Source: Pseudomonas sp. B21_DOA
Lineage (GTDB): Bacteria > Pseudomonadota > Gammaproteobacteria > Pseudomonadales > Pseudomonadaceae
Direction of reading: 5' to 3'
Length of the DNA: 64,000 bases
Assembly: GCA_030544685.1 (NCBI GenBank)
Contig: CP086683.1
Coordinates: 186,001 to 250,000, forward strand
Shown here: positions 20,200 through 29,085 of the stretch, piece by piece
How positions within the stretch are numbered: the stretch's first letter is position 1
How the letters are laid out: each line of letters starts with the position of its first letter
Made by a program: the position numbers and the translations under genes
The notes under the pieces: model-generated
What the model was told of the DNA's origin: nothing
Seen by the model: the letters and a program-made list of their open reading frames with translations, nothing else
Databases searched by the model: none

Positions 20200-22175
20200 A
20201 TGCGCCAAAAACCCGGGCCTTTGCGCCCTTCACCAACCACCGAAACGCCCGGCAGCTCGACAACGCGGCCGGCCTCCCTGATCGTCCGATCGATCTGGAT
20301 CTGCACCTGCCCGGTCGGATTCGAGAGGATGGCTCGAATGCCTTGGCGGGCATCGAAACCATCGCTCCTGCCGCCAGCCACTCGACATTACGGCCCGGCA
20401 TCACGGTCACCCGCATGCCTGATATGCAGAAGCCGCCGCGAGGTCCAGCAAAATCGCCCCTTGAACCTTATGTACAAAGCGTCAGTGCCGACCTGAGGCA
20501 CGATGCGCAAGGTCTCAGGACTTACAAGGGCCGACAGTTCGCCGATATGGCCAACGATGACGGTTCTGCCGCCGGGCTGACGGTGATGGTTGCCTACCAC
20601 GACCTGACCAAGGCCTACCGGGCCAGACTGTCCAGCGAGCGAGTGCCATCGGGCCCACCGCTTTATCGAGTCGCCGACACTGATTTGTGGAGCTTGAACA
20701 AGCCCATCGAGATGTACCCACCGGATCGCTACACCCTGCACGACTTGGGGTGGGCCAAGGCGCGTTCCGCCCCCGTACCAGATGAGCAAGGCTATTACGC
20801 GGTACATGAATGGAAGGAAACGACAAATCGGGAACCAATGATCGCCCGGCCAAATGTCGGTTTCGCATTTCAGGGCAAATACGGTCGCATGATCAAAGTC
20901 GACCCGAGCGAAGCTCGCGGGGACACTTCAGTGCCGTTAAAGCTGGCGCACTGGACCGATGCCGAAATCTGGGATGTTTACCACCTGCGCGATGCAGAGA
21001 TCCTCACCTTTCGTGCCGAGGCCGAGGTCCGAGGTGGTCCGCCGGCCTGGGCAAGGCGCAGAAATACCGAGGACGACCACAAGTTTCTTCTGGACTCCAT
21101 GAAGTGGTCTCACCCGCAGAAATCCCGCAGCGAATGCGCCGAACTGTTACGTACTTACAACCTGAGCATCGCTCAGCAGAAACGCTTGCGCCCGGAGATG
21201 GAAAACGGCTTCCCGGAATGGGCTGAAACGCACAAAGAACTCTCCCGAAATGCACTGGACACCAAACGGTTCGAGCATATCGCCGAGGAGCTCGGCCCTT
21301 TCACGCTGAAACTGCGCAATCACGGCGAGGGCCATGAGGGCGACTTACCGCCAGTCAATCAGCGTTATGAAGACGATTTTCTGCAAGGTTATCTGGCGCA
21401 TGCCGGTTATAAACGCAACAGGCATGACTATCTTTACCGCACGGACATCCCCGCCATGTTTCGCGCCGACCTACGCACACCTTTTGAACTGGCCCGCGAC
21501 AAACGGCTCGTCAAACTTCGCGGCAACCCTTCGGAGTCCACCAGCAAACGCGCGTTCAGCGCGACGTTTGCTCTGTCCGACGCCTTGAACTACATGGGGT
21601 TCGATTACTATTCCAACCCGCGGCATTACAACAGTCAGGCCAATCGATATCCCGGGCACTTTTCCGACAGTGACTCCTCCAGCGGGCATCGGCACAGTAC
21701 CGACGGAGAATCGGATACATCGTTTGAAATGGATAACTCGCGCGACTATCCGTTGCTGCGGCGCAAACAGATAAATGGCTTCCTCTACATCATCGATACT
21801 CGCAATATCGAAGTGGTCCCTCGCGTGGAAAATCTTTACCTCATCAACAGAGATTTTGACGGAGACAGCCTGGAAGGCCGGATCTCCATGCCGACCCGTG
21901 GGATCAGTGCAGAACGGATCTGGCTGGTGAATTCGGATCACAGTCTCGCGGCGCGTGTCGAGGATGTGTTCCGACAAGCCGGTGAGGATGCCGTGGCTAT
22001 CGAGACGTCGACCTGGGAAGGCACCGACCTCGATGTGTGGTCTCGATCGACCCCCTACGATGGTCTCATCGCTGGCGTCGCTCACTCGGGCGGGGTGGTA
22101 TTGACACTGCCCAAAGGCACGGACACCGATGCCAACGACATCGTCTGGCCAGTCCCCGAACATTACAGGCCCTGA
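20200..22175 (+). CDS. Putative secreted toxin with C-terminal ADP-ribosyltransferase-like fold (second copy, apparent frameshift)
   Basis: Paralogue of the gene at 14,536, about 658 residues when corrected. The ATG at 20200 has a strong Shine-Dalgarno AGAAGGAG. Restoring one A in the run 20207-20211 joins it to the long frame. It shares the N-terminal module (GRQFADM, then SERVPSGPPLYRVAD), a middle helical region (WTDAEIW, LRTYNLSIAQQKRL) and the ART-like end. In that end, R414 lies in LYRTD followed by RTPFELARD, FSATFALS occupies the STS position, GFLYIIDTRNIEVV forms the next strand, and E559 lies in SLEGRIS followed by RGISAERIW. The residue two before the Glu is S557. A Ser/Asp-rich segment lies in the same place as in the first copy. 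Strong divergence between the copies suggests different targets. Confidence 0.62.
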
Positions 22176-22185
22176 CACAAAGCGC

Positions 22186-22215
22186 GGCGCCATTCACTCC
22201 GGAGTGAATGGCGCC
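22186..22215. terminator. Perfect 30-bp palindrome between convergent genes
   Basis: GGCGCCATTCACTCC followed immediately by its exact reverse complement. It sits 10 bp after the second ART-like gene and 5 bp from the stop of the convergent gene at 22,221, so it probably serves as a bidirectional terminator. It could also bind a dimeric protein. Confidence 0.7.
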
Positions 22216-22220
22216 TCTGG

Positions 22221-22799
22221 TCACGCAGCCGAAGGACTGGCTTTGATCACCTTGATCACCAATTGAGCGGGTTTGTTATTGAACGCGTTGTGCGTCGTGA
22301 GATTAGGGTCGGCGTCCAGAAACGTGCTCATGCCGTCACTGATATTTCGATACATGGGTTTGCTTTTCGGCTCACTGCACAACTCAATATAGGCCGGCCC
22401 GGCTTCGATGTGACTGAGAGAGGTTTTGGTCGCGCCCAGCGTGCTCATTGAGAAATGCTGGAGCGGCGCACTGGTACTCACCAACAGATTATGGGTTTTG
22501 TCTTCAATGAATAACCGTGCGCCTCCAAACTTTCCAGAATGGACCACGCTGATCGCATAGCCATCCTTCTGAGAAACGAACCTGAATAGCAGCGGCTTGT
22601 GATCTTCGTGGTCGGCCAGCGTGATGAAGCTGGCGAGGCGCAGACTCGCAAGTCCTACCTGTGCATCCAGCTTTTCGCGTTGAGTGATACGCGGGTCGCG
22701 CACAATTTCTTGCAATCGGTACTGATTGAGTACTAACGGCCGGCCATCCAGATAAAGATTTGCCGTGAATTCTTCATTGTTGATTATTGCTGTAGACAT
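22221..22799 (-). CDS. Unknown protein next to the toxin-like genes
   Basis: 192 residues from the ATG at 22799 (MSTAIINNEEF), which has AGGTGG about 9 nt upstream. It is soluble, without signal peptide or membrane segment. The pattern of short strands in the second half (DGYAISVVHSGKFGG, ARLFIEDKTHNLLV, PAYIELCSEP) suggests an all-beta, possibly lectin-like or beta-trefoil-like fold, but I do not recognise the family. It converges on the second ART-like gene and shares a transcript with the small gene upstream (67 bp gap). It could be an accessory or immunity protein, or unrelated. Confidence 0.6.
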   Translation of the reverse strand: MSTAIINNEEFTANLYLDGRPLVLNQYRLQEIVRDPRITQREKLDAQVGLASLRLASFITLADHEDHKPLLFRFVSQKDGYAISVVHSGKFGGARLFIEDKTHNLLVSTSAPLQHFSMSTLGATKTSLSHIEAGPAYIELCSEPKSKPMYRNISDGMSTFLDADPNLTTHNAFNNKPAQLVIKVIKASPSAA

Positions 22800-22866
22800 G
22801 GGCTCGCCCACCTGTAAACGCTCCGCCGCTCAACCGCAACGGCAGGCAAAGTAAAAAGGGAATGAA

Positions 22867-23097
22867 TTAAACTGCGCTCGCGGTTACTGTCTTGCTGGCA
22901 GTAGCCGACATCTGCGGAATATCGCTGACCGGAACTTTTTCTATCTTTCGTTTACGTCGCGCGATGACCATACGGTCGGCATAAGTTGTGGCAGCATCGA
23001 TATGCTTACTGACGTTCTGGTCGGCGCCGGCGTGTTTCAAAATATACTTGCCGGCAATATCGTCCCAGAACGCCCGTTCATCTTCATATAACGTCAT
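22867..23097 (-). CDS. Small unknown protein
   Basis: 76 residues starting MTLYEDERAFWDDIAG, with AAGGATG about 8 nt upstream of the ATG at 23097. The N-terminal half is acidic and helical. The middle is basic (ARRKRKIEK) and the tail Ser/Thr/Ala-rich. There is no recognisable domain. It precedes the gene ending at 22,221 on the same strand. The upstream stretch (23,098-23,207) is relatively AT-rich and probably holds the promoter. Confidence 0.5.
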   Translation of the reverse strand: MTLYEDERAFWDDIAGKYILKHAGADQNVSKHIDAATTYADRMVIARRKRKIEKVPVSDIPQMSATASKTVTASAV

Positions 23098-23207
23098 CAC
23101 TTCATCCTTGTTATCGAATTACCCGCGTCCTGCGGGCAACTCGAAATTAAGACAAAGACAAAAGCAACACAATGCTGGCAGGTGGCAGTAGTTGATTCAA
23201 AGTAAAA

Positions 23208-23797
23208 CTAGGCGAACAACTCCCCTGCAACTCATCAAGCAACGCCTGAATCGCATCCAGCCGCTGCTGCGGATCATCGAGTTGCAACAGGTCGATCTTG
23301 TCTTCTTCAGCGAAAGGCAACAGGTAGGCAAGCTGATTGGCCAGCGATTGCTGCCCGCCGGCTTCGGTGCCCATGTCCAGCGCTTCGACCATCGGGTGCT
23401 CGGCCAGTGCCTTGAGCAGCGCTACCAGATCGGCATCCTCCTCCTGCAACGGTTGCTCGGGCTCGTCGTCGAGCCATTCGACATCGGCCAGAATCAACTG
23501 GTCGCGCTGCACTTCGGTGCGCAACACCGTGAAACGCCGTCCGCCTTGCACGCGAATGCCGAGCAGGCCGTTGTCCTGTTGCTGGAAATCGGTGATCCGC
23601 GCCTCGCAGCCGACCATTGCGAAACCTTCTGGTGCCACACCGACTTCGCTGCCCTCAAGGATGCACACCACACCGAAACCGACGCCCTGCTTCATGCAAC
23701 GGCCGATCATGTCGAGATAGCGCGCCTCGAAGATCTGCAAGTCGAGGTTGCAGCCGGGGAACAGCACCGTGTTCAGCGGGAAAAGCGGCAGACTCAT
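23208..23797 (-). CDS. LON peptidase substrate-binding domain protein (apparent frameshift)
   Basis: About 196 residues, consisting only of the N-terminal (LAN) domain of Lon without ATPase or protease. It begins SLPLFPLNTVLFPG, followed by LQIFEARYLDMI and GRRFTVL. Function of stand-alone versions is unclear. Two starts are possible, ATG at 23797 (AAGGAAA at a good distance) or at 23803. The last residues are shifted by a missing C in the run 23222-23225; adding one gives the ending LDELQGELFA and the stop at 23208. It is 11 bp downstream of the LrgB-like gene. Confidence 0.85.
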
Positions 23798-23808
23798 AGA
23801 CATTTTCC

Positions 23809-24525
23809 TTACACCACCATCGACACCGCCAACGGCAGGAACACCGCCGTGGCCACGCCCATCAGACTCATTGCCAGCGCGGCGAACGCGCCGCACTCGT
23901 CGTTTTCCTGCATCGCCACCGCCGTGCCGACCGCATGCGCGGTCATGCCCAGCGCCATGCCGCGCGCTTCGGGGCTGTGCACGCCGAGGCGGGTCAGCAG
24001 CGCCGGGCCGAAGATCGCGCCAATCACCCCGGTGATCAGCACGAACACCGCGGCCAGCGCCGCCACGCCGCCGATCTGCTCGGCGACCAGCATGGCGATC
24101 GGCGAGGTCACCGATTTCGGCGCCATGGTCATCAGGATCATGTGATCGGCACCGAACCACCAGCCCAGCGCCACACCCATGCCCGTTGCGACCACCCCGC
24201 CTATCACCAGCGTAGTAAAAATCGGCCAGAACAATTGGCGGATGCGCCGCAGGTTCAAGTAGAGCGGCACCGCCAGCGCCACCGTGGCCGGCCCCAGCAG
24301 AATGCTGAGGATCTCGGTGCTCTTGCGGTACTCCGCGTAAGTCAGGCCGCAGCCGACCAGCACACCGATCACCAACAACATGGAGACCAGCACCGGTTGC
24401 AGAAAGATCCAGCGGGTTTTCTCGAACGCCGCCAGCACCAGTTGATAGGCGCCGAGGGTGATGCCAATGCCGAACAGCGGATGATGAATCACCGAGGCCC
24501 ACGCGCCTTGCCAGTCGAACAGCAT
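23809..24525 (-). CDS. LrgB/CidB family membrane protein
   Basis: 238 residues with about seven transmembrane helices. LrgB-family landmarks are PATVALAVPLY, MTMAPKSVTSPIAM and RGMALGMTAHAVGTA. It is encoded with an LrgA/CidA partner directly upstream, sharing a TGATG overlap. In staphylococci these pairs control murein hydrolase export and programmed lysis in a holin/antiholin manner. In proteobacteria the pair has also been linked to small-molecule (for example pyruvate or glycolate) transport, so the exact role here is open. Confidence 0.9.
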   Translation of the reverse strand: MLFDWQGAWASVIHHPLFGIGITLGAYQLVLAAFEKTRWIFLQPVLVSMLLVIGVLVGCGLTYAEYRKSTEILSILLGPATVALAVPLYLNLRRIRQLFWPIFTTLVIGGVVATGMGVALGWWFGADHMILMTMAPKSVTSPIAMLVAEQIGGVAALAAVFVLITGVIGAIFGPALLTRLGVHSPEARGMALGMTAHAVGTAVAMQENDECGAFAALAMSLMGVATAVFLPLAVSMVV

Positions 24526-24887
24526 CAGGACTCCTCCGCCGGCGGCGCGTGACGTTTGACCAGCCGTTGCATGAGCACGCCGGCAAAGGCCATCGACACG
24601 ATCAGCGAGACCACCAGCGCGCCGACGATCGCCCAGAAATCGGCGGCAATCGCCGTGGCATACACCATCACGCCTACCGCAGGCGGCACCAGCAGCAACG
24701 GCAGATACCGCAGCAGGCTGCCCGCCGCCTGGTTCAGCGGCTCGCCCACTTCACCGCGAATGATCAGGAACACCAGCAACAGCAGCAGTCCGATGATCGG
24801 CCCCGGCAATATCGGCAACAGCAAATGATTGAGCGCGGTGCCGAGCAATTGGAACAGCACCAGCAGGGTCAGGCCACGTAACAACAT
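24525..24887 (-). CDS. LrgA/CidA family holin-like membrane protein
   Basis: 120 residues with four hydrophobic segments, the family's size and layout. The conserved LPGPIIGLLLLLVFL stretch lies near the N-terminus, and the tail is basic and charged (QRLVKRHAPP). It forms a two-gene unit with the LrgB-like gene. The upstream stretch 24,888-25,078 holds the divergent promoters for this pair and for the MaoC-like gene. Confidence 0.9.
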   Translation of the reverse strand: MLLRGLTLLVLFQLLGTALNHLLLPILPGPIIGLLLLLVFLIIRGEVGEPLNQAAGSLLRYLPLLLVPPAVGVMVYATAIAADFWAIVGALVVSLIVSMAFAGVLMQRLVKRHAPPAEES

Positions 24888-25078
24888 CCGACATCTCCGT
24901 CTTACATTTTCAGCCAGCAGAGCTCGGCATTATAAGCATGCCGGCGCTATGGACCGGCATTCGCCAAAAGCATGGTCGGTTGACCTGAGCAAATCGCCAT
25001 GATGATCTACAGTGGTTCGCAGGCCGGTCAAATCCGCCCTGAAAAACTATAAAACCGATGAACCCAAGGAGAGTCTCA

Positions 25079-25534
25079 ATGCCCTATGTTCCCGTTGCAG
25101 AGCTCAAAGATTATGTCGGCAAGGAACTTGGACGTTCCGAATGGCTCACCATCGATCAGGAGCGCATCAACCTGTTCGCCGAAGCCACCGGTGATTTTCA
25201 GTTCATTCACGTCGATCCGGTCAAGGCTGCGCAAACGCCGTTTGGCAGCACGATTGCCCATGGTTTCCTGTCGCTGTCGCTGATGCCGAAACTGATGGAA
25301 GACATCCTCGTGCTGCCCGAAGGCGTGAAGATGGTCGTCAACTATGGCCTGGACAGCGTGCGCTTCATCCAGCCGGTCAAGGTCAACTCGAAAGTCCGAC
25401 TGAAGGTCGACATGGTCGAAGTCACCGAGAAAAAACCCGGCCAGTGGTTGCTCAAGGCTACCGCGACACTGGAGATAGAAGGCTCGGACAAACCGGCCTA
25501 CATCGCCGAGCCACTGTCGCTCTGCTTCGTCTGA
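25079..25534 (+). CDS. MaoC-like (R)-specific enoyl-CoA hydratase family protein
   Basis: 151 residues, single hot-dog domain. The hydratase-2 motif is visible as FAEATGDFQFIHVDP, with the catalytic Asp and His, followed by TPFGSTIAHGFLSL. The ATG at 25079 follows AAGGAGAG at ideal spacing. Members hydrate trans-2-enoyl-CoA, often feeding polyhydroxyalkanoate or fatty-acid pathways. The gene stands alone, so the substrate cannot be inferred from its neighbours. Confidence 0.92.
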   Translation: MPYVPVAELKDYVGKELGRSEWLTIDQERINLFAEATGDFQFIHVDPVKAAQTPFGSTIAHGFLSLSLMPKLMEDILVLPEGVKMVVNYGLDSVRFIQPVKVNSKVRLKVDMVEVTEKKPGQWLLKATATLEIEGSDKPAYIAEPLSLCFV

Positions 25535-25636
25535 TCATCCCGGATGCGAAGCAGCGCACGCTGTTTCGCGTCACGTCTGTATATATGCGACGCATAGCTG
25601 CGGCATACTCGGTCGCCTAATTGCCCGGATCCCGCT

Positions 25637-27364
25637 ATGCGCTCAATCGCTCGACTTGCACCCCTTGCCCTGACCCTGATGCTCACCGCTTGCGGCGACG
25701 GCGAATCGCTGTTGCCGCCGGATGCGCGCCTGCCCGATGGCGGTCGCTATCGCGGGGAACTGGTCGACGGCTTGCTGCAAGGTCAGGGCCGCGTCGATTA
25801 CCCCAACGGCAGCTGGTACGCCGGGGAATTCGATAAGGGTCAGTGGCACGGCCAAGGCGAATGGCACGGCAGCAATGGCGAGGTCTATCGCGGCCAGTTC
25901 CAGCAAGGGCTGTTCGATGGTCAGGGCAGCCTGAGCACCAATGCCAGCAGCTACACCGGTGGTTTCAAGCAGGGCCGGCGCGAGGGCGAAGGCACGCTGA
26001 AAGAAAACGGCATGACCTATCGCGGCGAGTTCAAGGCTGACCAGTATTCCGGCCTCGGCCGTCTGGAAATGGATGACGGCAGCTCCTATCAAGGCCAGTT
26101 CGCCCACGGCAAACCCAACGGCGAAGGCCAGCGCGGCGATGCCAGCGGCAATTCGTTCACGGGCCATTTCGTCAACGGCCAACTGGAAGGCAACGGCACT
26201 TACACCAGCGCCGACGGTGATATCTATGTCGGCGGCTTCAAGAACAATCAACTGCACGGCAAGGGCCGCTACGAGAACGCCGACGGCGACGTCTGGCTCG
26301 GCCAGTTCAAGGAAGGCGCGCTGACTGGCAAGGGCGAATTGATCGGTGCCGATGGCAGCCATTACATCGGTGTATTCAATGACTGGCGCTTCACCGGTCA
26401 GGGCCGCTTGAACCTCGCCGATGGCAGCTTCTACATCGGCGGCTTCGACAACGACAGCTATTCAGGACGCGGCACGCTGGTGCTGACCGATGGCAGCGTG
26501 CTCAGTGGCACCTGGATCAACGGCCAACGCGTGCGCGACGCCGACGGCAAATTGCTCCCCGACACCCTCGAGCTCGGCTTGCTCGCCCAAGGTCGTTTGC
26601 TCGACGAGGCGCTGGCGGCGATCCCTGCTTCGACTCCGGCCGTCGAGTTGTACACCCTGACCCTTGGCGGCGACGGCAAGCAAAGCGTATTCCTGCGCGA
26701 ATCCGATTACGTCGCCAACATGCTCAATACGCGCTTCGGCGCCTTCGGCCAGATCCGCTTGGTCAATCACCGCGATCATCTCGGCGACCGGCCGATGGCC
26801 ACCCGGGAAAACCTGCGCCGCGCCGCGCAAGCCCTTGCCGAACGCAGCGGGCCGGAAGATCTGCTGTTCATCTATCTGACCAGCCACGGCACCGCCGAGC
26901 ATGAACTGGTGCTCGATCAGCCGCGCATGGAACTGGCAGACCTGCCCGCCGATGAACTCGCCGCCGTGCTCGCGCCGCTGAAGCATCGCGACAAGGTCAT
27001 CGTGATTTCCTCGTGCTATTCCGGCGGTTTCATCCCGGCGCTGAAAGACGAACGCACGCTGATCATGACCGCCTCACGCGCGGATCGGGTGTCGTTCGGT
27101 TGCTCGGAAGAAGCCAACTTCACCTACTTCGGTGACGCACTGTTCGCCCAGGCGCTGAACCAGACTGATGACCTTGAGCAGGCATTCAAACTGGCCAAGG
27201 CCACCGTCGCCGAGCGCGAACTGGCCGACGGTTTTGAAGCCTCGGAGCCGCAGATCTGGGCGCCGAAAACCGTGCTCTCGCACTGGCAACTGCTGCGTAA
27301 ACAGCAGGCGCGTAAAGCTTTGCAAAGCAGCGCATTGAACGACGCGGCGAAAAAAGGCAACTAA
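25637..27364 (+). CDS. Lipoprotein with MORN repeats and a C13/caspase-like peptidase domain
   Basis: 575 residues. A lipoprotein signal ends at LTAC (Cys about residue 19). Residues about 36-300 hold a run of roughly eleven MORN repeats (patterns such as YRGEF, GQGRVDYPNG, GKGRYENADGD). Residues about 335-540 form a caspase-fold peptidase of C13 (legumain-like) type with H417 in YLTSHGT and C460 in ISSCYSGGF. The dyad looks intact. MORN repeats bind lipids or proteins, so the enzyme is probably membrane-tethered in the periplasm. The substrate is unknown. The NAD(P)-binding gene 26 bp downstream may be cotranscribed. Confidence 0.88.
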   Translation: MRSIARLAPLALTLMLTACGDGESLLPPDARLPDGGRYRGELVDGLLQGQGRVDYPNGSWYAGEFDKGQWHGQGEWHGSNGEVYRGQFQQGLFDGQGSLSTNASSYTGGFKQGRREGEGTLKENGMTYRGEFKADQYSGLGRLEMDDGSSYQGQFAHGKPNGEGQRGDASGNSFTGHFVNGQLEGNGTYTSADGDIYVGGFKNNQLHGKGRYENADGDVWLGQFKEGALTGKGELIGADGSHYIGVFNDWRFTGQGRLNLADGSFYIGGFDNDSYSGRGTLVLTDGSVLSGTWINGQRVRDADGKLLPDTLELGLLAQGRLLDEALAAIPASTPAVELYTLTLGGDGKQSVFLRESDYVANMLNTRFGAFGQIRLVNHRDHLGDRPMATRENLRRAAQALAERSGPEDLLFIYLTSHGTAEHELVLDQPRMELADLPADELAAVLAPLKHRDKVIVISSCYSGGFIPALKDERTLIMTASRADRVSFGCSEEANFTYFGDALFAQALNQTDDLEQAFKLAKATVAERELADGFEASEPQIWAPKTVLSHWQLLRKQQARKALQSSALNDAAKKGN

Positions 27365-27390
27365 GCTGAACAGTATCAAGGAGAGACACT

Positions 27391-28032
27391 ATGTACTTGA
27401 CGCCTCAGCACGTATTGCTTGCCGGAGCCACCGGACTGACCGGTGAACATCTGCTCGACCGTTTGCTCAACGAGCCAACGATTACCCGTGTCCTCGCCCC
27501 TTCGCGCCGGCCGCTGGCCGAGCATCCGCACCTGGAAAACCCGGTCGGCGACCCGCAGGCGTTTCTGCCGCAGCTCAGCGGCCGGGTCGATATCGCCTAC
27601 TGCTGCCTCGGCACGACGATCAAGCAGGCCGGTTCCGAAGAAGCCTTTCGCGCAGTCGATCTGGACATGGTCGTGGCGTTTGCCAAACGCGCGCGGGAGA
27701 TGGGCGCGCGGCATCTGATCGTGATCAGTGCGATTGGTGCCGATCCGAATTCCTCGGTGTTCTACAACCGCGTCAAAGGCGAAATGGAACAGGCCCTGCG
27801 CGCGCAGAACTGGCCGCAGCTGACCATTTGCCGACCTTCGCTGTTGCTCGGCGAACGCACCGAACCGCGTCTGGTCGAGCAACTGGCCGGGCCGTTGTCG
27901 AAGCTGATTCCGGGGAAATATCACGGCATCGAAGCGTGCCAGCTGGCGCGAGCGATGTGGCGCCTGGCGCTGGAAGAACAGGATGGCGTGCGGGTGATTG
28001 AATCGGATGAGCTGCGCAAGTTAGGCAAATAA
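27391..28032 (+). CDS. NAD(P)-binding Rossmann-fold oxidoreductase (atypical short-chain, HTATIP2/YbjT-like)
   Basis: 213 residues. The dinucleotide-binding loop is [14 protein letters not shown] at the N-terminus. Later blocks are [23 protein letters not shown] (Tyr-x-x-x-Lys-like YNRVK) and [11 protein letters not shown]. This places it among atypical epimerase/reductase proteins; the substrate is unknown. AAGGAG lies 8 nt before the ATG. Followed by a REP palindrome. Confidence 0.88.
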   Translation: MYLTPQHVLLAGATGLTGEHLLDRLLNEPTITRVLAPSRRPLAEHPHLENPVGDPQAFLPQLSGRVDIAYCCLGTTIKQAGSEEAFRAVDLDMVVAFAKRAREMGARHLIVISAIGADPNSSVFYNRVKGEMEQALRAQNWPQLTICRPSLLLGERTEPRLVEQLAGPLSKLIPGKYHGIEACQLARAMWRLALEEQDGVRVIESDELRKLGK

Positions 28033-28040
28033 CTCCGGGA

Positions 28041-28149
28041 CTTTGTGGTGAGGGGATTTATCCCCGTTCGGCTGCGCAGCAGTCGTCGCTTTTACAATTT
28101 TTTTGGGGGCGCTTCGCACCCCAGCGGGGATAAATCCCTCGCCACAAAG
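28041..28149. repeat. Inverted-repeat element, GGGATTTATCCCC family
   Basis: Arms CTTTGTGGTGAGGGGATTTA and TAAATCCCTCGCCACAAAG enclose a core with TTCGGCTGCGCAGCAGTCGT. The same family recurs at 54,171-54,300. It is a dispersed intergenic element of P. fluorescens-group genomes, here between convergent genes. Confidence 0.88.
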
Positions 28150-28160
28150 GTTGTGCGCCC

Positions 28161-28445
28161 CTACAATCCGCCAGTCGCCTGAAATCCCACGCCAATCACC
28201 GTCAGCAACGACAACGGCAACAGCAACGTATCGAGCAGCGCACTGGCCGGCAGGTCCACTCCCGGGTAGCTCGGCGCCTCGGCACCGAACCTGTCCTTTG
28301 CACAACATCCGCCGTTCAACGCATACAAATCCAGCCGCGTCCCGGCGTACACCACCGGTGCGCCGGGTTTCGCCGCATCCAGCGTGCGCGCGGTGGCACA
28401 TCCGCCCAATTGCAGCGCCAGCACAAGCACCAGCAGCTTATTCAT
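28161..28445 (-). CDS. YceK/YidQ family lipoprotein
   Basis: 94 residues. Lipoprotein signal with lipobox LGGC (Cys about residue 15). A conserved [11 protein letters not shown] block follows, then a hydrophobic C-terminal segment ([16 protein letters not shown]) characteristic of the YceK family. Function unknown. It overlaps the end of ubiX by 8 bp and is probably cotranscribed with it. Confidence 0.85.
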   Translation of the reverse strand: MNKLLVLVLALQLGGCATARTLDAAKPGAPVVYAGTRLDLYALNGGCCAKDRFGAEAPSYPGVDLPASALLDTLLLPLSLLTVIGVGFQATGGL

Positions 28446-29085
28446 CGCTGCTCAGGTGATGCTCGCCCCAGCGCGGCAGCATGTCCTGCGGGATGCCGAG
28501 CAGATTGAGAATCCGCGCCACAACGAAGTCGATCAGATCATCGATGGTTTGAGGCTGGTGATAGAAGCCCGGCGAGGCCGGCAGAATGGTCACGCCCAGA
28601 TTCGACAGCTTGAGCATGTGCTCCAGATGAATGCTCGAATACGGCGCCTCGCGCGGCACCAGTATCAACTGACGGCGCTCTTTCAGCGTAACGTCCGCCG
28701 CGCGTTCGATCAGGTTATTGCAGGCGCCGGTGGCAATCGCCGACAGCGTGCCGGTCGAACACGGCACTACCACCATGGCCGCCGGCGCGCCGGAGCCGGA
28801 GGCTACCGGCGACATCCAGTCTTCCTTGCCGTACACGCGAATCTGCCCGGCTGCGGCGCCGGTGTATTCAGTGAGAAACGCCTGCATCATCTGCGGTTTG
28901 TTCGGCAGCGACACGTCAGTCTCGGTGGCCATGACCAATTGCGCAGCCTTTGAGATCAGGAAGTGCACTTCGCGATCTTCGCGCACCAGGCAATCAAGCA
29001 GGCGCAAACCGTACTGCGCGCCAGAGGCGCCGGTCATCGCCAGGGTGATGCGTTCCGGGCCGCCGGCCTGAGAAAAAGTGTTCAT
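28438..29085 (-). CDS. ubiX: Flavin prenyltransferase UbiX
   Basis: Makes prenylated FMN for the decarboxylase UbiD in ubiquinone synthesis. 215 residues from the ATG at 29085 ([13 protein letters not shown]). The FMN-binding N-terminus [13 protein letters not shown], the [13 protein letters not shown] loop and [16 protein letters not shown] are all family hallmarks. The start overlaps the mpl stop by 4 bp (ATGA). Confidence 0.96.
   Translation of the reverse strand: MNTFSQAGGPERITLAMTGASGAQYGLRLLDCLVREDREVHFLISKAAQLVMATETDVSLPNKPQMMQAFLTEYTGAAAGQIRVYGKEDWMSPVASGSGAPAAMVVVPCSTGTLSAIATGACNNLIERAADVTLKERRQLILVPREAPYSSIHLEHMLKLSNLGVTILPASPGFYHQPQTIDDLIDFVVARILNLLGIPQDMLPRWGEHHLSSDE

Noticed and set aside
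23147..24586. A single 479-residue fusion of LrgB-like and LON-domain proteins
   Set aside because: The open frame passes through lrgB in the wrong frame and joins the LON-domain gene only by chance. The real lrgB frame ends at 23,809 and the LON-domain gene has its own start.
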